The notes beneath the pieces are model-generated. The model made no database searches. It was not told the DNA's origin and saw only the letters and a list, made by a program, of their open reading frames with translations. A stretch of DNA of 5,166 nucleotides from Nitrospira sp. (GTDB lineage: Bacteria > Nitrospirota > Thermodesulfovibrionia > Thermodesulfovibrionales > SM23-35): assembly GCA_016873595.1 (NCBI GenBank), contig VGWZ01000144.1, positions 1 to 5,166 on the forward strand, read 5' to 3'. Numbering within the stretch: position 1 is the first letter of the stretch; each line of letters begins with the position of its first letter. Below are positions 1 to 4,955 of this stretch, one piece after another. A program made the translations under genes and the position numbers.

Positions 1-331
1 ATCTTGTTTGTCAAGGAAAAAATATTAAATCGTGTGCCTATGAAAATTTGAATCAGAAAAATATGAATGTAGAAAAATCAGGTATTTAGCTTAATATCTT
101 TGCTAAAATATGCCTATCACTGTCGAAAACGGGTATCCCTTATATATTTTGTAAACTATCTCTTAGAAGTTAATGTCTTTTTCTCTCCCCCGCCCTCGCT
201 TGCCAGCTTAAAAGTGCAATAGAGCAATAGTCAAAAGTGCAATAGTTAAAAAAGCAAAAACAGACAAAAGTGGAGAAGTACTGAAGCTCAGGAGTGCAGA
301 AGTTGAGAAGTAGCCCCAAACAATAACCCCA
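1..331. other. Non-coding stretch left of the mazF-like gene
   Basis: No reading frame here looks like a gene. The first 200 bases are AT-rich, with a weak inverted repeat (TATTTAGC at 83-90 against GCTAAAATA at 102-110, one bulged A) that lacks a following T-run, so I do not call a terminator. A pyrimidine-rich patch lies at about 177-200, followed by the degenerate direct-repeat patch listed separately. The toxin gene on the minus strand reads into this region, so any terminator for that operon should lie here; I could not identify a convincing one. Confidence 0.6.
208..313. repeat. Degenerate short direct repeats
   Basis: A 13-base unit, AAAAGTGCAATAG, occurs exactly twice (210-222 and 233-245), and the shorter GCAATAG occurs a third time between them (224-230). 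The tract then drifts into a related purine-rich series built on GTGGAGAAGT, GTGCAGAAGT and TTGAGAAGT up to about 313. The top strand is strongly purine-biased through the second half. It looks like a decayed or slippage-prone tandem array of roughly 8-10 base units. There are no spacers of constant length, so it is not a CRISPR. Function is unknown. Confidence 0.6.
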
Positions 332-643
332 TTACAGATTTAATGCAAAACATATTGCATTGCGAATTGAGCTCAATTTCTCTTTAGATAAGGTTGTTAT
401 CAAAGACCCAATCTTTGATTTTGAAACTGTTTGAATGTGGTCACAATTAATAGCGCACTCAGTATGCATACCGTCCCTCTGGGACAAAAGCACCTCACTT
501 GGTATGTCTCTTATCGTTGAAGTTATTGGCGCAATTGTAACTTCACCTAAATATTCCAGAATAGAATCTCTTGTTAAAATAACCACAGGGCGTTTTTTAT
601 CAGGACTTTTGAACCTGTACCATCTCACCTCGCCCCGCTTCAT
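332..643 (-). CDS. MazF/PemK-like endoribonuclease toxin
   Basis: This 103-residue protein fits the MazF/PemK/Kid family, small cytoplasmic ribonucleases that cut mRNA at short sequences and stop growth when the partner antitoxin is degraded. The start MKRGEVRWYRF matches the family's GDI/V-x-W first strand. Arg18 in KKRPVVIL and Thr41 in APITS align with the catalytic Arg and Thr of the family, and the DGMHTECAINCDHIQTV stretch (57-73) matches the conserved G-x-x-x-x-x-(D/N)-x-(D/H)-Q/I region. About 100-115 residues is normal, so it looks intact. Its ATG overlaps the antitoxin stop in an ATGA, implying translational coupling; AGGAG at 655-659 (11 bases upstream) and a closer GGGG run could serve as ribosome binding site. 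Cleavage sequence cannot be predicted. It stops in TAA at 332-334. Confidence 0.88.
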   Translation of the reverse strand: MKRGEVRWYRFKSPDKKRPVVILTRDSILEYLGEVTIAPITSTIRDIPSEVLLSQRDGMHTECAINCDHIQTVSKSKIGSLITTLSKEKLSSIRNAICFALNL

Positions 644-873
644 TGATCACCCCACTCCTGTTCTGATTCCCAAACGCTGAATTCTGTTTTACTGACAGGA
701 TGACGCTCGTATCCTTTTTTATGCTTTTTTTCGAGCATATTGATATTTACTTGCCTGATAGCATCCCTCAATGCCTTGCGCGCAAAAGCAGAGCGTGTTG
801 TCTTCAGTTTTTTCACAATGTCATCGACTGTTGACACCAGGTCATCATCTAAGGTCATTTGTACTGTCCTCAT
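640..873 (-). CDS. RHH antitoxin of the MazF-like toxin
   Basis: This 77-residue protein is the antitoxin and probable autorepressor paired with the MazF-like toxin. Residues 1-45 form a ribbon-helix-helix DNA-binding domain: strand RTVQMTLDDDLV, then two helices including TTRSAFARKALRDAIRQ. The tail (about 54-77, with YERHPVSKTEF and WESEQEWGD) is the acidic, Trp-rich segment that in this type of MazE-like protein wraps around the toxin. I chose ATG 871-873 rather than the in-frame ATG at 918 because GGAGG lies 4 bases ahead (878-882), the RHH strand starts directly, and the longer version would run through the palindromic operator and its promoter. This is an RHH antitoxin, not the AbrB-fold MazE of E. 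coli, so the symbol mazE is avoided. Confidence 0.87.
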   Translation of the reverse strand: MRTVQMTLDDDLVSTVDDIVKKLKTTRSAFARKALRDAIRQVNINMLEKKHKKGYERHPVSKTEFSVWESEQEWGDQ

Positions 874-877
874 TGTG

Positions 878-882
878 CCTCC
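878..882 (-). promoter_or_regulatory. Ribosome binding site that sets the antitoxin start
   Basis: Reading the minus strand, GGAGG is followed by CACA and the ATG at 873. It supports the short start of the MazE-like antitoxin over the upstream in-frame ATG at 918, which has no comparable site. Confidence 0.7.
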
Positions 883-887
883 CATAT

Positions 888-921
888 AATGTGGATATTT
901 ATAGCTATAATAACCCACATT
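888..921. promoter_or_regulatory. Palindromic operator of the MazEF-like operon
   Basis: AATGTGG (888-894) and CCACATT (915-921) are perfect inverted arms around a central TATAGCTATA (900-909); both palindromes share the same centre at 904.5. The element covers the -10 box and probable transcription start of the minus-strand promoter, as expected for an RHH antitoxin that represses its own operon. A further AATGTG half-site lies at 934-939 and forms a second palindrome with the right arm. Binding by the antitoxin is inferred. Confidence 0.65.
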
Positions 922-935
922 GCTTCAGAAGTCAA
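907..935 (-). promoter_or_regulatory. Promoter of the MazEF-like operon
   Basis: On the minus strand TTGACT (930-935) and TATTAT (907-912) are separated by 17 bases, close to the sigma70 consensus. Transcription would start near 900, leaving a leader of roughly 27 bases before the antitoxin ATG. The -10 box lies inside the palindromic operator. Confidence 0.65.
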
Positions 936-954
936 TGTGTAAATTTTCTCGCTT

Positions 955-984
955 TTGACAAATAAATCTCCTTCGTGTTACAAT
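955..984 (+). promoter_or_regulatory. Promoter of the VapBC-like operon
   Basis: A perfect TTGACA -35 (955-960) and a TACAAT -10 (979-984) are separated by 18 bases. Transcription would start near 991, about 25 bases before the antitoxin ATG. The -10 box is part of the first unit of a tandem 10-bp repeat. The -35 box is only 19 bp from the -35 box of the opposite promoter. Confidence 0.68.
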
Positions 985-994
985 GTCTTACAAT
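975..994 (+). promoter_or_regulatory. Tandem 10-bp repeat, probable antitoxin operator
   Basis: GTGTTACAAT (975-984) is followed directly by GTCTTACAAT (985-994), nine of ten bases the same. A 10-bp period places both units on the same face of the helix, the usual arrangement for cooperative RHH dimers. The pair covers the -10 box and the probable start of transcription, so binding would block the promoter. That the downstream RHH protein binds here is inferred. Confidence 0.55.
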
Positions 995-1001
995 ATCAAG
1001 G

Positions 1002-1007
1002 AAGGAG
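1002..1007 (+). promoter_or_regulatory. Ribosome binding site that sets the VapB-like start
   Basis: AAGGAG lies 9 bases before the ATG at 1017. It argues for that start over a longer in-frame reading from 975, which would begin inside the operator repeat and the promoter -10 box. Confidence 0.75.
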
Positions 1008-1016
1008 TGTACCACA

Positions 1017-1235
1017 ATGACAGAGACCATAACCATAAGGCTCCCTGAAAAATTACAGGAAGAATTAGAAATGGTAGTGAAGGCAGAAAAAACCTCAAAG
1101 AGTGAAATCATCAGGGATGCTATTACACATTATCTCGCAGTAAAAAGATTTCATCAATTGAGAAAACAGGTTCTGCCTTTCGCCGAGGCACAGGGATTAT
1201 TAACAGATGAGGATATTTTCAAAACAATCTCATGA
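1017..1235 (+). CDS. VapB-like RHH antitoxin
   Basis: This 72-residue protein is the predicted antitoxin for the PIN toxin directly downstream. Its first 45 residues are a clear ribbon-helix-helix domain: the strand TETITIRLPEKLQEEL, then a helix-turn-helix pair around KTSKSEIIRDAITHYLA. The rest (about 48-72, with LRKQVLPFAEAQGLLTDEDIF) resembles the toxin-binding tail usual for antitoxins of TIGR00305/COG1569-type PIN toxins. The stop overlaps the toxin start in an ATGA, so translation is probably coupled. It likely represses its own promoter through the tandem 10-bp repeat. The start is chosen from the AAGGAG site and because the RHH strand begins at once. Its sequence is distinct from the RHH antitoxin on the opposite strand, so the two are not recent duplicates. 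Confidence 0.87.
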   Translation: MTETITIRLPEKLQEELEMVVKAEKTSKSEIIRDAITHYLAVKRFHQLRKQVLPFAEAQGLLTDEDIFKTIS

Positions 1236-1660
1236 GGGACGCAGATACTATCAACGTCCTGAGGGCTGTCTTAGATACCAATGTGATCATTGCTGCCTTT
1301 GCTTCGAGAGGCTTGTGTGCTGAGTTATTCGAAGTATGTCTTGTCGATCACACGATTGTCATAAGTGAACATATCCTTTCAGAGATTCAAGAAAAGCTCC
1401 TTAAGAAAATACATTTGCCACAAATCACTGTCAAAAACATAATTAATTATTTGAGAAGTATAGCAGAAATATTCGAACCTGAGCATGTTGAGTCAGTCTG
1501 CCGTGATAAAGATGATCACAAAATAATCGGCACCGCTTTAGCAGGAAGCGCCAGGTTTATAATAACAGGTGATAGTGACCTGTTAGCTCTTAAAAAATAT
1601 AAAGGGGTAAGAATAATAAACCCGCGAGAATACTGGAGTCTTTTGAGAAAAAGAGGATAA
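1232..1660 (+). CDS. PIN-domain ribonuclease toxin (VapC-like)
   Basis: This 142-residue protein has the acidic residues of a PIN-domain nuclease: Asp15 in AVLDTNVIIAAF, Glu51 in SEHILSEIQEKL, Asp92/Asp95 in CRDKDDHKIIGTAL, and Asp114/Asp116 in ITGDSDLLAL. It most resembles the 'putative toxin component, PIN family' group (COG1569/TIGR00305), about 135-145 residues, rather than classical short VapC. Such toxins are Mg-dependent RNases whose targets in VapC relatives are often tRNA or rRNA; the target here cannot be read from sequence. All catalytic positions are present, so it appears active. Its ATG overlaps the antitoxin stop by four bases. The TAA is followed after six bases by the GTPase gene, so the three genes probably share a transcript. 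Confidence 0.9.
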   Translation: MRDADTINVLRAVLDTNVIIAAFASRGLCAELFEVCLVDHTIVISEHILSEIQEKLLKKIHLPQITVKNIINYLRSIAEIFEPEHVESVCRDKDDHKIIGTALAGSARFIITGDSDLLALKKYKGVRIINPREYWSLLRKRG

Positions 1661-1666
1661 TTTTAT

Positions 1667-2692
1667 ATGCCGGCTAATCTTCCTCCAGAATACTTTAATG
1701 CTGAAAAGAGGTTTAAACAGGCAGCCACACCTGCTGAAAAGATTATCGCGATTGAAGACCTGATCGCCACAGTTCCGAAGCACAAAGGCACTGACAAACT
1801 CAGGGCTGATTTAAGGAGGCGTCTCTCACAACTCAGAGAAGAGGCGATAAAAAAATCAAAAAAGGGAGGGAGAGGAGACCTTTATACCGTAAAGAAAGAA
1901 GGTGCAGCCCAGATCACCCTTGTAGGCTTTCCAAATTCCGGGAAATCCTCTCTCCTCGCATGCCTGACAAATGCTACACCTGTTATTGCAGACTACCCTA
2001 TCTCAACGCTTACTCCTCTGCCTGGTATGATGCCTTTTGAGGATATACAGATTCAGCTTGTAGACCTCCCCCCTATAGGTAACGAGTCAACTGACGGGTG
2101 GGTATCAGGCATTTTACGGTATACCGATGCACTTCTGATCATCGTAGATATCTCAGAAGACCCGGAGGTACAGGCAGAGCTTCTCATAGAGCAACTCAAA
2201 CGCTGGAATATACGAATCTCCTCTAACCCCCCTTTAGTAAAGGGGGGCAAGGGGGGATTGTCAACTCCTAACGCTGAACTAAGTACTTTCATTGGTGTGT
2301 TCAAAAGAGCACTCCTTGTTGCAAATAAAAAAGACCTTCCTATATCAGAGGATTCTTTTCTCAGACTCAGGGAGCAACATGAACATATCTGCCCATGTCT
2401 TTCGATATCTACCCGGAAGAAAGAAAACCTTGAGGAACTCAAACGGGCACTATTTGAGATCTCGGGAATAATCAGGGTATACTCAAAACCTCCTGGCAAA
2501 GAGCCTGATCTCTCAACACCATTCACCATACCATCAGGCTCCACAGTCCTTGACCTTGCAAGCTCTATCCATAAGGACTTCGTCTATAATTTCAAATATG
2601 CAAGGATATGGGGCTCTGCAAAATTCGATGGCCAGAGAGTAGAAAAGAATTACATTTTAAAAGACAGGGACATTGTTGAATTCAATATCTGA
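1667..2692 (+). CDS. DRG/Obg-type GTPase with C-terminal TGS domain
   Basis: This 341-residue protein is a TRAFAC-class GTPase of the DRG/Obg branch (COG1163-like). Residues 1-75 are a basic, helical N-terminal region. The G domain shows G1 GFPNSGKSS (87-95), a G2 threonine in YPISTLTPLPG (about Thr114), G3 DLPP (133-136, with Pro where most GTPases have Gly), G4 NKKD (220-223) and a likely G5 SIS (246-248). Residues about 285-341 are a TGS domain, ending KNYILKDRDIVEFNI. Such proteins are thought to act on ribosomes or RNA; the bacterial role is poorly defined. The interval between G3 and G4 seems too short for the S5D2L domain of eukaryotic DRG. Residues 187-198 are encoded by a palindromic repeat inserted in frame. 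GAGG at 1653-1656 is the likely ribosome binding site, inside the end of the toxin gene. Confidence 0.85.
   Translation: MPANLPPEYFNAEKRFKQAATPAEKIIAIEDLIATVPKHKGTDKLRADLRRRLSQLREEAIKKSKKGGRGDLYTVKKEGAAQITLVGFPNSGKSSLLACLTNATPVIADYPISTLTPLPGMMPFEDIQIQLVDLPPIGNESTDGWVSGILRYTDALLIIVDISEDPEVQAELLIEQLKRWNIRISSNPPLVKGGKGGLSTPNAELSTFIGVFKRALLVANKKDLPISEDSFLRLREQHEHICPCLSISTRKKENLEELKRALFEISGIIRVYSKPPGKEPDLSTPFTIPSGSTVLDLASSIHKDFVYNFKYARIWGSAKFDGQRVEKNYILKDRDIVEFNI
2227..2259 (+). repeat. C-run/G-run palindromic repeat inside the GTPase gene
   Basis: CCCCCCTTT (2227-2235) and AAAGGGGGG (2239-2247) are perfect 9-bp arms around AGT, followed by CAA and a second run of six G (2251-2256) and ATT. I recognise this as the style of a short dispersed palindromic repeat common in Nitrospirota, Desulfobacterota and cyanobacterial genomes, usually between genes. 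Here it encodes NPPLVKGGKGGL (residues 187-198), and on the other strand would read PPLPPFTKGG, both typical peptides of such repeats. Its length keeps the GTPase frame open. Membership in a genome-wide family is from memory, as only one copy is in this window. Confidence 0.75.
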
Positions 2693-3001
2693 TTCGCTCT
2701 GCTCTTGTATAAGTATGTTCTTCCAAGAGTACATTAAATCAGAAAATTACTTTATGGTTAACCCGAAAAAAGCATTTATCTGATAATTGTAGCAGGCATA
2801 TGCACATAAAAACCTTTACAAAGCAGTATTTGGGTATTAAAGGATATCAGTCTTTGTTGTCTGAAAAAAAATGCATGCAATTGGAATATTAAATGTCTTA
2901 CAAAGGTGCTGCTGGTAAAGCTTTTTCTGCACCTATACCTGCTCTATTGCATTTTTCGGTTTAATGGGGATTTGATAAGATAAACATAGGGGAAATTACT
3001 T
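2693..3001. other. 309-bp AT-rich gap before the pabB-pabC fusion
   Basis: No conserved gene is visible. It must hold the end of the GTPase transcript and a promoter for the fusion gene, but no strong sigma70 match stands out; TTGCAT (2947-2952) with TAAGAT (2976-2981) is badly spaced. Several weak pairings exist: CCTTTA (2813-2818) with TAAAGG (2838-2843), AGGTGC (2904-2909) with GCACCT (2929-2934), and AGCAGGCATA (2791-2800) with TATACCTGCT (2934-2943, nine of ten pairs). These could form a branched leader RNA, but six-base pairings are expected by chance in a region this long. AGGGGA at 2988-2993 is the ribosome binding site of the next gene. Confidence 0.5.
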
Positions 3002-4840
3002 ATGTATTTTGAACTTCCTGTTTCACTATATGCACAATTGATAAATACGAACAATTTTGTCCTTCTCGAGACATCAAAATACGACGAAGAAAATTTCAGA
3101 TCCTATCTGTTTATCAATCCCATTGAGATCATCAAAATTTACTCGATTACGGAAATCCCCTTCTTATTTTTAAAAATCGAGGAATATTTAAAACAGAATT
3201 ATTATATTGCCGGTTATTTGTGCTATGAATTTGGGTATCATTTTGAGGAAGTCTTTTCAACCCTGAATGTTCATCTTAATTATCCAATTGCATGGTTTGG
3301 TGTTTATGAAAAACCTATTGTTTTCAATCACCTTACTGGCAAAGCTGAAAATTATACGTTTGCTTACGATTTCGAAAAAGAGTTTTTATTTAATGAGTTC
3401 GAGTTGGAAAATCTACGGTTTAACATTCCTGAATCAGAATATGTACAGAAAATAGAAAAAATAAAAGACTACATAGCAAAAGGGGATGTCTACCAAATTA
3501 ATCTTACCGGGAAATATAAATTCAAGTTCTCTGGTTCTGCTATCGCTTTATATGACTCTTTGAAGAAAAAGCAAAATGTCTCTTACAGTGCTTTTATCGG
3601 TACAGAAGATCTTATGATCCTCTCTCTGTCACCTGAACTCTTTCTCAGATTAGAGGAAGATATGATTACAACAAAGCCAATGAAGGGGACTGCAAGAAGG
3701 GGAAAAACGCTTGATGAAGATGAGGTTTCAAAAGAGGTATTGAGGAACGACGAGAAAAATAGAGCAGAAAACCTTATGATTGTTGATTTATTAAGAAACG
3801 ATATGGGCCGAATTTCGAGGTTTGGTTCTGTTCATGTCTCTGAACTTTTTTCTGTTGAAAAATACCAGACGCTTCTTCAGATGACATCGACAGTCGAGGG
3901 AAGAATCCGAGAAAATGTTAATTACTATGAGTTATTCAAGGCAATTTTCCCTGGCGGCTCAGTAACAGGAGCCCCTAAAATCCGTGCAATGGAGATAATA
4001 AATGAACTTGAGGGAGAACCAAGAGGAATATATACAGGTGCCATCGGGTTTATTTCTCCTGAAAGGAAAGCTGTTTTCAATATAGCCATAAGAACCGTTG
4101 TAATCCAAGGGGAGAGAGGTGAAATGGGAACAGGTGGCGGAATCGTCTGGGATTCAGACCCTGAAGCTGAATATGAAGAATGTAAATTAAAAGCAAATTT
4201 TTTAACAACACCCCATGAAGAGTTCGAATTATTGGAGACAATCCTCTGGAGTGATGAATATTTTCTTCTCGAAAAACATCTGGAGAGATTGAAAAAATCT
4301 GCGGAATATTTTGACTATCCGATTGATATAAGTTCCATTGACACTGCTCTTAAAAGGGAGATTATGAAATTCGAAAGAGATCGTAAATATAGAGTTCGAT
4401 TAACGTTAAATAGATATGGGCATGTACATATAGAAAGTAATCTACTCAGGGAAGGCACACAAAATTCAAATCTCGTCATGATTTCAGACATGAGGACTCA
4501 TTCAAATGATTTGTTTCTCTATCATAAGACGACAAAAAGGCATCTCTATGACAGTGCCTATCGAGAAGCTTTAAGCAGAGGGTTTATTGAGGTTATTTTT
4601 ATGAATGAAAAAGATCAGATAACTGAAGGTGCTATAAGTAATATATTTATTAAAAAGGGTGAAGCATACTACACTCCGCCTGTTGAGTGTGGTTTGTTAA
4701 ATGGCATTTATCGTCAGCATCTGTTCGAGACTCTTCCACATGTTGAAGAAAAAATTCTCTATTTAGATGACCTTAAGAAAGCTGATTCACTATTTATCTG
4801 TAATTCTGTGCGTGGAATGCAGGAAGTAAAAATCATCTGA
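3002..4840 (+). CDS. pabB: Bifunctional aminodeoxychorismate synthase I / lyase (PabB-PabC fusion)
   Basis: This 612-residue protein joins two steps of p-aminobenzoate synthesis for folate. Residues 1-400 are the chorismate-using PabB part: GDVYQINLTGKYKF (161-174), SPELFLRLEEDMITTKPMKGTARRG (210-234), NRAENLMIVDLLRNDMGR (253-270), PGGSVTGAPK (317-326) and GTGGGIVWDSDPEAEYEE (376-393). Lys228 in PMKGT marks aminodeoxychorismate synthase; anthranilate synthases carry Ala there. Residues about 405-612 are a class IV aminotransferase-fold, PLP-dependent lyase: LYHKTTKRHLYD (506-516) with probable PLP lysine Lys509, ITEGAISNIF (540-549), and CGLLNGIYR (563-571). Together with ammonia from a PabA amidotransferase, it would convert chorismate to aminodeoxychorismate and then to p-aminobenzoate plus pyruvate. 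PabA is not in this window. AGGGGA lies 8 bases before the ATG. The gene starts far more AT-rich than the preceding one. Confidence 0.93.
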   Translation: MYFELPVSLYAQLINTNNFVLLETSKYDEENFRSYLFINPIEIIKIYSITEIPFLFLKIEEYLKQNYYIAGYLCYEFGYHFEEVFSTLNVHLNYPIAWFGVYEKPIVFNHLTGKAENYTFAYDFEKEFLFNEFELENLRFNIPESEYVQKIEKIKDYIAKGDVYQINLTGKYKFKFSGSAIALYDSLKKKQNVSYSAFIGTEDLMILSLSPELFLRLEEDMITTKPMKGTARRGKTLDEDEVSKEVLRNDEKNRAENLMIVDLLRNDMGRISRFGSVHVSELFSVEKYQTLLQMTSTVEGRIRENVNYYELFKAIFPGGSVTGAPKIRAMEIINELEGEPRGIYTGAIGFISPERKAVFNIAIRTVVIQGERGEMGTGGGIVWDSDPEAEYEECKLKANFLTTPHEEFELLETILWSDEYFLLEKHLERLKKSAEYFDYPIDISSIDTALKREIMKFERDRKYRVRLTLNRYGHVHIESNLLREGTQNSNLVMISDMRTHSNDLFLYHKTTKRHLYDSAYREALSRGFIEVIFMNEKDQITEGAISNIFIKKGEAYYTPPVECGLLNGIYRQHLFETLPHVEEKILYLDDLKKADSLFICNSVRGMQEVKII

Positions 4841-4888
4841 TTCTTAACCCAAATAATGCAGTTAGATATTCATAAAATCTAAAAAAGA

Positions 4889-4948
4889 TTCTCCTTTCGT
4901 ATTAGAATCAATAGCTTAGAAAACAATTAACTCTAAACGAAAGGAGAA
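4889..4948 (+). promoter_or_regulatory. Hairpin that would hide the transposase ribosome binding site
   Basis: TTCTCCTTTCGT (4889-4900) pairs perfectly with ACGAAAGGAGAA (4937-4948), and past one bulged A (4901) TTAGA (4902-4906) pairs with TCTAA (4932-4936), giving 17 base pairs around a 25-base loop. The right arm contains the AAGGAG ribosome binding site (4941-4946) that sits 9 bases before the transposase ATG, so the folded RNA would block translation. A shorter competing hairpin, GATTCT (4887-4892) with AGAATC (4904-4909), uses the same left arm. Protection from read-through transcription by such a leader hairpin is known for several insertion sequences; here it is inferred. Confidence 0.65.
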
Positions 4949-4955
4949 CAAAAAT

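Noticed and set aside
83..110. Hairpin TATTTAGC / GCTAAAATA as a terminator
   Set aside because: The stem is AT-rich with a bulge and is not followed by a T-run on either strand.
208..313. CRISPR array
   Set aside because: Repeats are too short and variable and there are no unique spacers of even length.
342..361. AATGCA / TGCATT inverted repeat at the end of the MazF-like gene
   Set aside because: A six-base AT-rich stem inside the coding sequence with no T-run; not convincing as a terminator.
435..680. Plus-strand 81-codon open frame
   Set aside because: It lies opposite the MazF-like gene and the antitoxin end, has no ribosome binding site and resembles no family; it is a shadow of the minus-strand genes.
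874..918. Longer antitoxin start at the in-frame ATG at 918
   Set aside because: It would make the coding region run through the operator and -10 box, lacks a good ribosome binding site and adds residues (GYYSYKYPHY) unlike the RHH family.
2053..2544. Minus-strand 163-codon open frame
   Set aside because: It is antisense to the GTPase gene, whose motifs prove the plus strand; the PPLPPFTKGG peptide in it comes from the palindromic repeat.
2892..2903. AATGTCTTACAA, identical to part of the VapB operator (982-993)
   Set aside because: A 12-base match is expected about once by chance in a 5-kb AT-rich window, and only one copy is present here rather than a tandem pair.
2871..2918. 15-codon frame (MHAIGILNVLQRCCW) upstream of pabB-pabC, as a leader peptide
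   Set aside because: It has no ribosome binding site, no clear run of regulatory codons and no terminator hairpin with a T-run after it; random short frames are common.
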